Under the pieces are notes generated by a model. That model searched no databases and had not been told where the DNA came from. It was given only the letters and a program-made list of their open reading frames with translations. From Chryseobacterium sp. OSA05B (lineage in GTDB: Bacteria > Bacteroidota > Bacteroidia > Flavobacteriales > Weeksellaceae): a DNA stretch of 64,000 nt. Shown one piece after another: positions 25,495 through 34,659 of the stretch. A program made the translations under genes and the position numbers. How positions within the stretch are numbered: the first letter of the stretch is position 1; the number at the start of each line of letters is the position of its first letter. The DNA is taken from contig NZ_JAHXYH010000001.1 of the NCBI RefSeq assembly GCF_019970065.1, positions 558,001-622,000 on the forward strand. The letters are read 5' to 3'.

Positions 25495-26466
25495 TTAACT
25501 CTCTCTTCTCAACAGGTAATTTGCCAGTTCAGCAAAAGGTTTTTTCTTGTCTTCCGGTATATTGATCTTCTCCAGGTAGCTCTGTCCTATCTCATTGTGT
25601 TTCTGGATCAGACGTAATGCTTTCTCATCTACTTTCGTTCTTCTGAAGATCTTTTCTACACCGTATACTTTATCAATGTTATCGGTTTTTTTACCGTACC
25701 AATGATCCAGTTCCTTTCTTTCTTCGTCTGTAGCATGTTCTCTTGCTAAAAGGTACAGAATGGTTTTTTTGTTCTCGTAAATATCTCCGGCATGTTTCTT
25801 CCCAAACTGAGCCTGGTCTCCGAATACATCCAGATAATCATCCATAATCTGGAACGCGATACCAATATGTTTTCCGAAATTGAAAATAGCTTTGGCATCT
25901 TTAAAATTAGCTCTTGCAATAAGCGCTCCTATTTCAAATGATGATGCACTCAGAACTCCTGTTTTGTACGTAATCATTCTGATGTAGTCATCATACGTTA
26001 CGTCTTCCTGCGTTTCAAAATTGATGTCATACTGCTGCCCTTCACAAAGAAGAAGTCCGGTATGGGTAAATATTCTGATGCACGCCTTGAAGATTTCAGG
26101 TTCAAGATCTTCAAAAAATTTATACGCTTTCAGCATCAGTCCGTCTCCGGAAAGAATCCCGACATTGATCCCGTGCAGGGTGTGGATGGTAGGTTTATTT
26201 CTTCTTAAAGGTGCCTCATCCATAATGTCATCATGGATCAGGGTGAAATTATGGAAAAATTCGATTGCCAGCGCCGGTTTTATCGCCTGTTTCAGATCTC
26301 CGCCGAACAGGTCACACGCCATCAGTACCATAATAGGACGAAGACGCTTTCCGCCATGGGAAATGATGTAGTTCATCGGATCATAAAGTTCTGCAGGCTT
26401 GTCTTTAAAAGTATACTTCGTGATGGCTTCAGCAACGATCTGCTGGTATCTGTCTAAAAATTCCAT
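25495..26466 (-). CDS. Polyprenyl (geranylgeranyl/farnesyl-type) diphosphate synthase
   Basis: The protein has 323 residues and is an all-alpha trans-isoprenyl diphosphate synthase. The first aspartate-rich motif is LIHDDIMDEAPLRRNKPT (DDxxD, about 80-84), the second is IMDDYLDVFGD (about 215), and substrate-binding GGKRLRP lies at about 38. It condenses isopentenyl diphosphate with allylic diphosphates. The chain length is not certain. It complements the mevalonate enzyme at 31750-32808. A -7 box lies upstream at 26485-26492, and it leads the operon GSCFA-DUF4269-TatD-membrane protein. Confidence 0.93.
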   Translation of the reverse strand: MEFLDRYQQIVAEAITKYTFKDKPAELYDPMNYIISHGGKRLRPIMVLMACDLFGGDLKQAIKPALAIEFFHNFTLIHDDIMDEAPLRRNKPTIHTLHGINVGILSGDGLMLKAYKFFEDLEPEIFKACIRIFTHTGLLLCEGQQYDINFETQEDVTYDDYIRMITYKTGVLSASSFEIGALIARANFKDAKAIFNFGKHIGIAFQIMDDYLDVFGDQAQFGKKHAGDIYENKKTILYLLAREHATDEERKELDHWYGKKTDNIDKVYGVEKIFRRTKVDEKALRLIQKHNEIGQSYLEKINIPEDKKKPFAELANYLLRRES

Positions 26467-26484
26467 AAAATCTTATAATTTGAA

Positions 26485-26492
26485 CAAAAATA
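26485..26492 (-). promoter_or_regulatory. -7 box (TATTTTTG) of the polyprenyl synthetase operon
   Basis: The minus strand TATTTTTG lies 18 nt before the ATG at 26466. No -33 TTG at standard spacing is obvious. Confidence 0.4.
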
Positions 26493-26519
26493 CAATTTTT
26501 CGAGGCTTTATAAAACAAA

Positions 26520-26545
26520 AAACTTTGCCCCGAAGGACAAAGTTT
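26520..26545 (-). terminator. Terminator of the PiT-DUF47 unit
   Basis: An 8-bp stem (AAACTTTG at 26520-26527 and CAAAGTTT at 26538-26545) is followed on the minus strand by a T-rich tract (TTTTGTTTTA). It lies 25 bp after the stop of the phosphate transporter. Confidence 0.75.
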
Positions 26546-26569
26546 ATATTATATATTTAAACTTTAAAA

Positions 26570-27712
26570 TTAAGTTAAAAACGTTACAGCAAGATAAGTT
26601 ATCGCAGCAACAATTGCCGAAATAGGAATCGTTAATACCCAAGCCCAAAGAAGACTTACAGTAATTCCCCATCTTACGGCAGAAATTCTCTTCGTTAATC
26701 CTACCCCGATGATAGAACCTGTGATGGTATGCGTGGTAGATACCGGAATACTCAACTGATCTGTAATAAAAAGCGTAATCGCTCCAGCAGTTTCAGCACT
26801 TACTCCTTCCAATGGAGTCACTTTTGTAATTTTCGTACCCATTGTTTTGATGATCTTCCAACCTCCACTCATTGTTCCTAAACCAATCGCAAGGAAAGAT
26901 ACCAAAGGAACCCAAAGATAATGCTGGGCAAAGTAATCAAAACGACCCGCAGACGGGATATTCAGATAAACAGGATCATGAAGCATCTCTACGTGATAGT
27001 AGATCAGAGCTGCCCCGATGATTCCCATTACTTTCTGAGCATCATTCAATCCGTGACCTACACTGAAAAGTGCTGAGGAAACAAGCTGTAATCTCTTGAA
27101 AGACTGGTCTGCCTTGTAAGGGTTTGATTTTTTATAAAGGTGAACAATAATTAATGTAATGATGATAGAGATCACCATCCCTATAACCGGAGCCATAAAA
27201 ATGAACAGGAAAATAGGAATTACTTTATCAAACTTCACGACACTCTGGGTCGTTAATTGAAGAAAAGCCTGTTTTAATGTAGCAAATAGTCCTAAATCCG
27301 GTTGTGTTGCTACCACATCGTGATAATCCAGCATAAAAGCATGCATAAGCGCTGCTCCTAAAAATCCTCCGATCAGCGTGTGGGAAGATGAAGAAGGGAT
27401 ACCAAACCACCAGGTTAAAAGGTTCCAGGCAATGGCTGCCAGAAGACCCGAAAATATAACCTCAAGTGTGATAAAATTTTCATTAACCGTTTTAGCGATC
27501 GTATTTCCAATCCTGAATTCACCTATCACATAGGCTGCTAAAAAGAATGCTGCAAAATTCCAAAGGGCCGCCCAAAGTACTGCTTGAAAAGGGCTTAAAA
27601 CCTTGGTGGAAACAATGGTGGCAATGGAGTTGGCTGCATCATGAAAACCATTAATATAATCGAAAATTAAAGCTAGAGCAATAATAACCGTAAGTAAAAT
27701 CGGAAATTCCAT
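26570..27712 (-). CDS. Inorganic phosphate transporter, PiT family
   Basis: The protein has 380 residues with about 10-11 membrane helices in two inverted halves. The PiT signatures are present: FDYINGFHDAANSIATIVST (about 17-36) and, in the second half, GHGLNDAQKVMGIIGAAL (about 218-235). It imports phosphate as a metal-phosphate complex with protons. It follows a DUF47/PhoU-like gene by 19 bp on the same strand, a very common pairing in which DUF47 regulates the transporter. Confidence 0.95.
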   Translation of the reverse strand: MEFPILLTVIIALALIFDYINGFHDAANSIATIVSTKVLSPFQAVLWAALWNFAAFFLAAYVIGEFRIGNTIAKTVNENFITLEVIFSGLLAAIAWNLLTWWFGIPSSSSHTLIGGFLGAALMHAFMLDYHDVVATQPDLGLFATLKQAFLQLTTQSVVKFDKVIPIFLFIFMAPVIGMVISIIITLIIVHLYKKSNPYKADQSFKRLQLVSSALFSVGHGLNDAQKVMGIIGAALIYYHVEMLHDPVYLNIPSAGRFDYFAQHYLWVPLVSFLAIGLGTMSGGWKIIKTMGTKITKVTPLEGVSAETAGAITLFITDQLSIPVSTTHTITGSIIGVGLTKRISAVRWGITVSLLWAWVLTIPISAIVAAITYLAVTFLT

Positions 27713-27731
27713 TTCTGTTAGTTATAATTGT

Positions 27732-28370
27732 TTAAGCGTATTTGATCATGATGTTCTCAATCGTGTTGGCAACATCTTCAGCTTTGTCAGTTACTATTTC
27801 AAGATAATTAAGTACAGATGAAACTTTAATAATGTTGATGGCATCATTGGTTTCAAACAGATCTACCATTGAGTTGGAAAGCAGATCATCTGCAATGTTT
27901 TCAATAGAGTTTACTTTGATACAAGCTTCTTTCACCTGGTCCATATTCTTAAACCCTTTAAGGTTTTTCATCGCATTCTGAATCTCAAGACAAGCCTTGT
28001 GGATCAGTAATGAGAAATCTGAATACGCCTTCATCTCAGGCGATTTGTATAAGAAAATGTATTTTGTGGAAGCGTAGATGTAATCAGCGATATCATCAAG
28101 GCCGGTTGCCAGGGTGTGAATGTCTTCACGGTCGAACGGCGTAATGAAGTTTTTTCCTAATTCAACGAAGATCTCATGTGTAAGCTCGTCATTTTTATGT
28201 TCGTAGTCGCTCATTCTTTTTAACATCGTGTCATCGTTAAGATCGAAATCTCTGATCCCGTTGTTAAAGTCTTCCGACATTGCAACTAAATTCTCCGTTA
28301 CTTTTTCAAAAAGCACAAAGAAGATTTTATCTTTCGGTTGAAAAGCGTGGAAAATATTACCAATTCCCAT
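27732..28370 (-). CDS. DUF47 (PhoU-like) family protein, regulator of the phosphate transporter
   Basis: The protein has 212 residues, all helical. The sequence carries repeated acidic metal-binding motifs typical of PhoU-like bundles (EHKNDELTHEIFVELG about 58-73; DDIADYIYAS about 93; ENIADDLLSNSM about 150). It is encoded directly before PiT and is probably a cytoplasmic control subunit. The terminator at 28480-28500 separates it from the helicase upstream. Confidence 0.92.
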   Translation of the reverse strand: MGIGNIFHAFQPKDKIFFVLFEKVTENLVAMSEDFNNGIRDFDLNDDTMLKRMSDYEHKNDELTHEIFVELGKNFITPFDREDIHTLATGLDDIADYIYASTKYIFLYKSPEMKAYSDFSLLIHKACLEIQNAMKNLKGFKNMDQVKEACIKVNSIENIADDLLSNSMVDLFETNDAINIIKVSSVLNYLEIVTDKAEDVANTIENIMIKYA

Positions 28371-28479
28371 TTTTATGTATTTATAATTTGCTGCAAATTT
28401 CCTAAAAAAGGATTTGCCCTGAAACTATATGATGTTAAGTTTTGTTAACATACGATTAACCCCTGATTATCAAACAAAA

Positions 28480-28500
28480 AAACCGGCTAAAAGCCGGTTT
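28480..28500 (-). terminator. Terminator of the CsdA-like helicase gene
   Basis: An 8-bp GC-rich stem (AAACCGGC at 28480-28487 and GCCGGTTT at 28493-28500) with a 5-nt loop is followed on the minus strand by seven T residues. It lies 19 bp after the helicase stop codon. Confidence 0.85.
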
Positions 28501-28519
28501 GTATAGTGTAATATGAGTA

Positions 28520-30244
28520 TTAATTAGCCTCTTCAGCTCTCATATCTTTTCCTTTGAATTTCATTGATGCAATATTACTCAAAAGCTCTCCTTTAAATGA
28601 TTTTTCAATTTCAAAGAAAGAGAATTTCTCTAAAATTTCAATATCACCAATTTCTGCTCTTTTTTTGCTACCTCCAGCTGGTGAAGTCGCTTTATTAATA
28701 ATATCCAAAACATCAAGTTTTTTTAATTGATCTTTTTTTCCTAAGTTGAAGAAGAATCTTACCATGTTTTCATTCTTTCTTCTAGGTTTTCCGCCACGTT
28801 CTCTTCCGCCATCTCTGCTTCCTCTTACGTCACGATCTCCACGGTCACGATCTCTTCCTCTGTCTCTGTCTCTATCGCGTCCTCTGTCTCTTCTTGAATA
28901 GTCATCATCTCTGCTGCTCAGTTTCTGCTCAGCAAGGTCATGCTTATCTTTATAGTAAAGCGCAAGATCTTTCAATTGGAACTGTAGTAATTTATGTACC
29001 AGTTCTTCTTTGGTGAACGCACTTAAATCAGGGATTAAGCTATCATTGAATTCAAAGATATCTTCTTCGTGTTCTGTAAATAATTTTTCAAAAACACCTC
29101 CCACCTGAGCTTTGATAATATCATCACCCGTTGGAATAAATTTCTCAACGATTTCGATTTTCGTTGTAGATTTGATCTGCTTTAATTTTCTGCTTTCTTC
29201 AGGCTTAATTAAAGAAATTGAAATACCGTCTTTTCCTGCTCTACCGGTTCTTCCGCTTCTGTGAACGAATACTTCCGGATCATCAGGTAAAGAATAATGG
29301 ATAACGTGCGTTAAAGAGTTCACATCCAGACCTCTTGCTGCCACGTCCGTCGCTACAAGGATATCGATGTTTTTCAGTCTGAATTTCTTCATTACCGTAT
29401 CTCTCTGCGCCTGAGAAAGATCCCCGTGAAGGGCATCTGCCGCATAACCGTTCTGCATTAAGAAATCAGCTACCTCCTGAGTTTCCATTCTTGTTCTACA
29501 GAAAAGAATAGAATACTGGTTCGGGTTGGCATCAATCAATCGTTTAAGAGCTTCTTTTTTCTGACGGTATCCTACTACGTAATATTCGTGCTTGATGTTC
29601 TTCTTAACCTCGTTAATAGAACCCACAGAAATACGGTGAGGATTGGTAAGATAATTTTTAGAAATTCTCTCCACTTCTTTATTCATCGTTGCCGAGAATA
29701 AGAAAGTCTGCTTTGTATCCGGTGTTTCTCTAAGAATTGTTTCCAACTCGTCTTTGAAACCCATAGAAAGCATTTCATCAGCTTCGTCTAAAACTAACCA
29801 ATGAATCGCAGAAAAATCAAGTGCTTTTCTGTTGATAAGGTCGATTACTCTTCCCGGAGTTCCCACAATAATCTGCGGTTTGTCCTTTAAAGAACGAATC
29901 TGATCCATAATACTGCTTCCACCGTAAACCGCTGTGGTTTTGATGTCTTTCATGTACTTGGAATAATTTTTTATGTCTTTAGAAATCTGAAGACATAATT
30001 CCCGTGTCGGACAAAGCACCAAAAATTGGATTTTGCGACTCGTTTCGTCAATCATATCCAAAATCGGAAGCGAAAACGCTGCTGTTTTGCCTGTCCCTGT
30101 CTGCGCAAGTGCGATCAAATCGCGAATATCTGAAAGAATGAAAGGGATAGTCTGTTTTTGGATTTCTGTCGGGCTTTCGTAACCCAGTTCGCCAACTGCC
30201 TTAAGGATATCAGGACTTAAATTGGACTCCGTAAATAAATTCAT
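28520..30244 (-). CDS. DEAD-box RNA helicase, DeaD/CsdA-like with DbpA-type RNA-binding domain
   Basis: The protein has 574 residues. The helicase core (1-370) shows SPTEIQKQTIPF (Q motif), [41 protein letters not shown] and HRSGRTGRAG. Residues about 440-485 are an Arg/Asp repeat tract (RGRDRDRDRGRDRDRG), followed by a C-terminal RRM-like DbpA domain (VRFFFNLGKKDQLKKLDVL ... IGDIEILEKFSFFEI). This layout is that of cold-shock, ribosome-assembly helicases. Upstream, TATCTTTG on the minus strand at 30265-30272 is a -7 box. It is a second helicase besides the RhlE-like one at 18138. Confidence 0.94.
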   Translation of the reverse strand: MNLFTESNLSPDILKAVGELGYESPTEIQKQTIPFILSDIRDLIALAQTGTGKTAAFSLPILDMIDETSRKIQFLVLCPTRELCLQISKDIKNYSKYMKDIKTTAVYGGSSIMDQIRSLKDKPQIIVGTPGRVIDLINRKALDFSAIHWLVLDEADEMLSMGFKDELETILRETPDTKQTFLFSATMNKEVERISKNYLTNPHRISVGSINEVKKNIKHEYYVVGYRQKKEALKRLIDANPNQYSILFCRTRMETQEVADFLMQNGYAADALHGDLSQAQRDTVMKKFRLKNIDILVATDVAARGLDVNSLTHVIHYSLPDDPEVFVHRSGRTGRAGKDGISISLIKPEESRKLKQIKSTTKIEIVEKFIPTGDDIIKAQVGGVFEKLFTEHEEDIFEFNDSLIPDLSAFTKEELVHKLLQFQLKDLALYYKDKHDLAEQKLSSRDDDYSRRDRGRDRDRDRGRDRDRGDRDVRGSRDGGRERGGKPRRKNENMVRFFFNLGKKDQLKKLDVLDIINKATSPAGGSKKRAEIGDIEILEKFSFFEIEKSFKGELLSNIASMKFKGKDMRAEEAN

Positions 30245-30810
30245 TAAATATTTTAAAATTTTTGCAAAGATACAACAAATATTTGATTTGTTTTTGAATA
30301 AAGTTCTAAATATGTAAAGTTTAATTCAGAATCCTTTAATATATTTTTAATTTTTAAAAAATTAAATCCAAAAAAACGGGCTTTGCGTTAAAAACATGTT
30401 AAACATTATTTTTTTTTATTAAATTGGATTGATTTTTTCTGTATTATTTATGAATTTTCAAAAATAGGAACATCGAATGTAAATTTTTCTTTTTATTCCT
30501 ATGATTTGTTACCGTTGAAATATTCCAGTATTCATGGTAGCATTTTAAGATTTACTAATCCATTAAGAATGTTCGATTTACTATCACTTGAATCGTATTC
30601 AAAGTTACAATTATTTTTTTCCAATTCTGTCCCAAATCCCTTTTTTCATCAGATTACAGCTCTATTTTACCGTATTTTTAAGATTTAACATACAATTCTG
30701 GGTGATCAAAAAATAAAAATACGCCCGTTTAATTCTTGGTCAGCCTGAGTTTATTTTTTAACTTGGTTCATTCAAATCACAACCCGACTTCCATTAAATT
30801 TCCAAAAGAT
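30245..30810. other. AT-rich divergent intergenic region
   Basis: 566 bp between the divergent helicase and DUF2461 genes, with very low GC. It holds the minus-strand -7 box TATCTTTG (plus 30265-30272) for the helicase, giving a leader of only about 15 nt. Frames here (for example 30506-30688) are AT-driven and not credible. I see no RNA gene or repeat. Confidence 0.5.
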
Positions 30811-31473
30811 ATGAGCACGATAAAGTCCGAAACATTCACATTTTTAAAAGATCTGACCAATAACAACAACCGTGAGTGGTTCACTGAAAATAAAAGCCGT
30901 TATACAGAATCTCAGGGAAACGTTATTTCTTTTCTCGATGAACTGATCAAAGAAATGGCCGGATTCGATGAAGAATTAGGCAAGCTTGACGGCAAAAAAG
31001 CACTGTTCAGAATTTATAGAGACACCCGATTTTCAAAGGATAAGATACCGTACAAAACCAATTTCGGAGCCTCTTTAGGAATGGGTAAAGGCAGTCAGAA
31101 AGGCGGCTACTACCTTCATATGGAACCGGGAAAATCTTTTCTTGCCGGCGGTATTTATATGCCGGAATCTTCTGTCTTGAAAGAAGTAAGAAAAGAAATC
31201 TCGTTATATGGAGCGGATTTTCTTAAGATCATCAATCAGAAAGACTTTAAGAAACATTTCCCGGAGCTTGATCAGGATGATCAACTGAAAAAAATTCCAC
31301 AGGGATTTGAAAAGGAAGACCCGATGGGAGACTATTTAAAGCTGAAAAACTTTATTGTGGTTTATAACCTGAAAGATGAGGAAGTTCTGGATAAGAATGC
31401 GGTCAAAAATATGGCTAAGATTTTTAAACTGATGAAGCCTTTCAATGATTTCCTGAATGCACCTTTTCTTTAA
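30811..31473 (+). CDS. DUF2461 domain-containing protein
   Basis: From ATG 30811 the protein has 220 residues: MSTIKSETFTFLKDLTNNNNREWF, the standard DUF2461 opening (FL..L..NN.r.WF). Later landmarks are LFRIYRDTRFSKDKIPYKTNFGA and GGYYLHMEPGKSFLAGGIYMPE, also typical. A longer frame begins at 30736 but adds only AT-rich sequence. The family (TIGR02453-like) is of unknown function and is found in bacteria and fungi. It stands alone on its strand, followed by a degenerate repeat region. Confidence 0.9.
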   Translation: MSTIKSETFTFLKDLTNNNNREWFTENKSRYTESQGNVISFLDELIKEMAGFDEELGKLDGKKALFRIYRDTRFSKDKIPYKTNFGASLGMGKGSQKGGYYLHMEPGKSFLAGGIYMPESSVLKEVRKEISLYGADFLKIINQKDFKKHFPELDQDDQLKKIPQGFEKEDPMGDYLKLKNFIVVYNLKDEEVLDKNAVKNMAKIFKLMKPFNDFLNAPFL

Positions 31474-31749
31474 TATACTCAATCATAATATTTTATATTT
31501 TCTTAAACGCAAAGCTAGATTTTTAGAATGCAAAATTTTAAGTTTGCAAAGAGGAAATCAATTGGCACGGATTTGACTAAGCGAGCGTGCCAGAGAACCG
31601 TCAAATCGGCTTACCTTAGCTAAAGTTTATGCTAAAAAAAGAATCTGCGCGATCCGTGAAATCTGCGGGAGTTTTTTCTCACAATTTTCACGAATTACGC
31701 AGATGTTTATATCCTATCTGCAGTAAAGAACTGCTGTTTTTTTTCTATT
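31474..31749. repeat. Degenerate intergenic repeat region (gcaaag / aatctgcg family)
   Basis: 276 bp without a gene between convergent DUF2461 and the decarboxylase gene. It contains AAACGCAAAGC, TTTGCAAAG, GATCCGTGAAATCTGCGGGAG and, inverted, TTTTCACGAATTACGCAGAT. The words match those at 12011-12386. A short palindromic stretch GGCACGGATTTGACTAAGCGAGCGTGCC (two arms at about 31563 and 31585) is also present. Confidence 0.55.
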
Positions 31750-32808
31750 TTAGAAATTCATCACATCCTTTACGACTCCATTCTTTTGGGTATGCTGAAG
31801 TAACTCAGTTTCTATGAATGTTTTGATCTGATCCTCAGATCCGTTGTTCGGAAACAGCAAATGCACATTGGCTCCGGCATCCAGTGTAAAAAATAACGGA
31901 AGACCTGTTTCTCTACGGAAATCCCAGACCTTATTGATCACTTCCATGGTTCCGGTTTTCATCAGGATAAAGGCAGGATCACTCATCATCATCATGGCAT
32001 GCAGTGTAAGTGCTTCATGCTCTACCAGTTTGATAAAACGTTCCATATCACCATTCTTTAAGATCTCTTTCATCGGAACAAAGTTCTCCCTTGCTTCCTG
32101 GAATCTTCTTTCAGCATAAGGATTGGTGTTCATCAGGCCGTGTCCTACCGTTGAAGAAACACTTTTCTGACCTTCATGGATCAGTAAGACCCAGTCATTG
32201 AAGTTTTTAAAGATCTCATGAATTTCAGCATCCGGATATGGTACAGCAAATAAGTCTGAACTTCCTTCCACCTCATCGGATGCTCCCCAGACTACCAAGC
32301 CGTTGTATAAGCTTCTGCAGGCGCTCCCACTTCCCAATCTTGCCAGGAATGAAGCTTTTCTTGATGATTCCTCTTCAGAAAGTTCATTGGAAAATACTCC
32401 GTCCAGTTTCATAAGACATTTTGCAATAGCTCCGAATCCTGAAGCAGAACTTGCAATCCCGGAACTGTGCGGAAAGGTATTTTCTGTTCTGATGATGTAT
32501 TTTCCTTTCAGAATCCATGGAAGATACTGTTCGATATTTTTGAAATATTTTTCGATTTTTTCGACAAATTTCACTTCTTCATTTCCAGCCAAAAAAGTCT
32601 GCACCGAGAAGGGTTCATCCGCCAAAAACTCCATAGAGGTATTGGTTTTACAATGATTCAGCGTATAACTGATGCTTGGGTTGGCAGGGATCTGGCTTTC
32701 ATATTTACCCCAGTATTTGATCAGGGCAATATTGGAAGGACAGCTTTCTGAAACGGTCTCGGTATGAATGGTAAAATTTTGTTTTCCTAGAAATTCTTGT
32801 GTTGTCAT
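31750..32808 (-). CDS. mvaD: Diphosphomevalonate decarboxylase
   Basis: The protein has 352 residues and is a GHMP-kinase-fold enzyme. The N-terminal motif CPSNIALIKYWGKYE (about 23-37) is diagnostic of mevalonate diphosphate decarboxylase, and the phosphate loop FPHSSGIASSASGFGAIAK (about 112-130) supplies the GHMP motif. It makes isopentenyl diphosphate from mevalonate diphosphate with ATP. This indicates that the organism uses the mevalonate pathway for isoprenoids, feeding the polyprenyl synthetase at 25495-26466. No other pathway gene is in the window. Confidence 0.92.
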   Translation of the reverse strand: MTTQEFLGKQNFTIHTETVSESCPSNIALIKYWGKYESQIPANPSISYTLNHCKTNTSMEFLADEPFSVQTFLAGNEEVKFVEKIEKYFKNIEQYLPWILKGKYIIRTENTFPHSSGIASSASGFGAIAKCLMKLDGVFSNELSEEESSRKASFLARLGSGSACRSLYNGLVVWGASDEVEGSSDLFAVPYPDAEIHEIFKNFNDWVLLIHEGQKSVSSTVGHGLMNTNPYAERRFQEARENFVPMKEILKNGDMERFIKLVEHEALTLHAMMMMSDPAFILMKTGTMEVINKVWDFRRETGLPLFFTLDAGANVHLLFPNNGSEDQIKTFIETELLQHTQKNGVVKDVMNF

Positions 32809-32889
32809 AGTCTGATTTAAAATAATAAAACTCTTTTATTGAAACTCAAAAGAAACTTTGCTCCTTTTGTGGTCGATCAAGCTTTATTT

Positions 32890-34659
32890 CTAATACATTT
32901 TCTCTATAATATCTGCGTATTTTTTAAGCACTACATTTCTCTTAACCTTCAATGTAGGGGTAATTTCTCCGGTATTGATATCAAATTCAGCAGGCATCAA
33001 AGTGAATTTTTTCACTTTCTCATAATCTGCCAGATGAACCTGTAGTTCTTTAATTTTTTCTTTATACAAAGCTATAATTTTGTCGTCTTTGACAGCGGCT
33101 TCCCAATTGGTAAAAGGAATATTATTCTTCTTGATAAAATCCTGTAAAAACTCAAAATTTGGAACAATAAGTGCGGAAACGAACTGTCTTCCTTCTGCTA
33201 CCAGCATGATCTGCTGGATGAAGTTATTATTGGTGAGAAGATTTTCAATCTGCTGTGGAGCCACGTATTTTCCGTTGGAGGTTTTCATCAGATCCTTGAT
33301 GCGGTCTGTGATGATCAGGTTTCCTTTATCGTCAAACTTTCCTGCATCTCCGGTTTTAAACCATCCGTCTTCCGTGAAAACTTTCTGAGTCTCTTCAGGC
33401 TTGTTGTAATAGCCTTTCATGATGCCGTTTCCTCTGGCCTGGATCTCGTCGCTTTCGTCGATACGGATTTCTACACCTGGTAAAGGTTTTCCGCTGGTTC
33501 CATGTTCAAAATGGGTCAAAGGGAAAAGTGTCAGTGTAGCTGTTGTTTCCGTCAGTCCATACCCTACTGTTACGTGGATGCCCACAGAATCGAAGAATTT
33601 TGTGACTTCCGGTGACAGTGATGCTCCGCCACAAGGTAAGAACCACATTCTTCCGCCCATCTTCTCTTTAATTTTACTGAAAACAAGCATATCAGCAATA
33701 GATTCTTTGCATTTTAATCCAAAAGGAACCGATTGTTCATTTCTTCTCAGTTCTGCAGTCTGCCATCCTGTTGCCAGCGCCCAGTCGAAGATTTTTTTCT
33801 TCAGTGATGAGCCTTCTTCGGCTTTTTCTAAAACTCCGGCATATACTTTCTGGAAAAATCTCGGTACCGCACACATCATAGTTGGTTTCACCTCTTCCAG
33901 TGTTTTTGCAATATTCTTTGGGTCTTCCAGGAAGTACACCCTTGCACCGCCATATAGGCAAAGCAAACTCCAGCTTCTTTCAAAAACGTGGCTTAACGGC
34001 AAAAATGCCAGGGAAAGTTCTTCCTCGAAGTTTTTAAATTTAAAAAATTCAAAGTGAGAATCGAAAGCTTTGATGAAATTTCCGTGAGTAAGCATCACTC
34101 CTTTCGGGGTTCCGGTGGTTCCGGAGGTATAGATCAATGTAGCTGTATCGTCATTTTCTTTAGGACAGATCTCCAGTTTAGAAGAAGATTTTGCGATGAA
34201 ATCTTCAAGGTAAAAGCTGTTGAATTCTTTTTTGATCCAGATCGATTTTTTGGAAACTATGATCATTTCCAATGGATTTTCTTCTTTCTGTAAAATGTCC
34301 AGGCATGCATCATATTGCTCCTGACTTCCTACCAATATAGCTTTCGCTGAAGAGTCATTGATGATATATTCCGCCTGTTCTGCATTATTGGTTGAATATA
34401 CAGGTACCGTGATGGCACCAATCGCCATTGAGGCCAGATCGAAGATCATCCATTCCGAAGAATTGTCTGCGTAGATGGCAACTTTATCATTTTCCTGAAT
34501 TCCTGCATTTTTCAGAGCATTTGCTGTTTTAAAGACAATTTCACCGAATTTTTTCCAGCTCAGTTCTTTCCACGCCTCATCTTTCTTTTTAAAGCCTATC
34601 GCGGATTTCACCGGATGTTTTTCTACATTTTTTAGGATAATTGCTGCTGCAAGATTCAT
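32890..34659 (-). CDS. Long-chain acyl-CoA synthetase (AMP-dependent ligase)
   Basis: The protein has 589 residues of the ANL superfamily. The P-loop is DDTATLIYTSGTTGTPKG (about 172-189), followed by GYGLTETTATLTLFP (about 375), the hinge region WFKTGDAGKFDDKGNLIITDRIKDLMKTSNGKYVAP (D...R...K) and a short C-terminal domain. It activates fatty acids to acyl-CoA. Its 5' end overlaps the upstream epimerase by 4 bp (ATGA), so the two are coupled. The stop lies about 80 bp from the divergent start region of mvaD. Confidence 0.93.
   Translation of the reverse strand: MNLAAAIILKNVEKHPVKSAIGFKKKDEAWKELSWKKFGEIVFKTANALKNAGIQENDKVAIYADNSSEWMIFDLASMAIGAITVPVYSTNNAEQAEYIINDSSAKAILVGSQEQYDACLDILQKEENPLEMIIVSKKSIWIKKEFNSFYLEDFIAKSSSKLEICPKENDDTATLIYTSGTTGTPKGVMLTHGNFIKAFDSHFEFFKFKNFEEELSLAFLPLSHVFERSWSLLCLYGGARVYFLEDPKNIAKTLEEVKPTMMCAVPRFFQKVYAGVLEKAEEGSSLKKKIFDWALATGWQTAELRRNEQSVPFGLKCKESIADMLVFSKIKEKMGGRMWFLPCGGASLSPEVTKFFDSVGIHVTVGYGLTETTATLTLFPLTHFEHGTSGKPLPGVEIRIDESDEIQARGNGIMKGYYNKPEETQKVFTEDGWFKTGDAGKFDDKGNLIITDRIKDLMKTSNGKYVAPQQIENLLTNNNFIQQIMLVAEGRQFVSALIVPNFEFLQDFIKKNNIPFTNWEAAVKDDKIIALYKEKIKELQVHLADYEKVKKFTLMPAEFDINTGEITPTLKVKRNVVLKKYADIIEKMY

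Noticed and set aside
33419..34057. 212-residue ORF on the plus strand
   Set aside because: It is antisense to the acyl-CoA synthetase gene, whose catalytic motifs are clear; composition follows the opposite strand.
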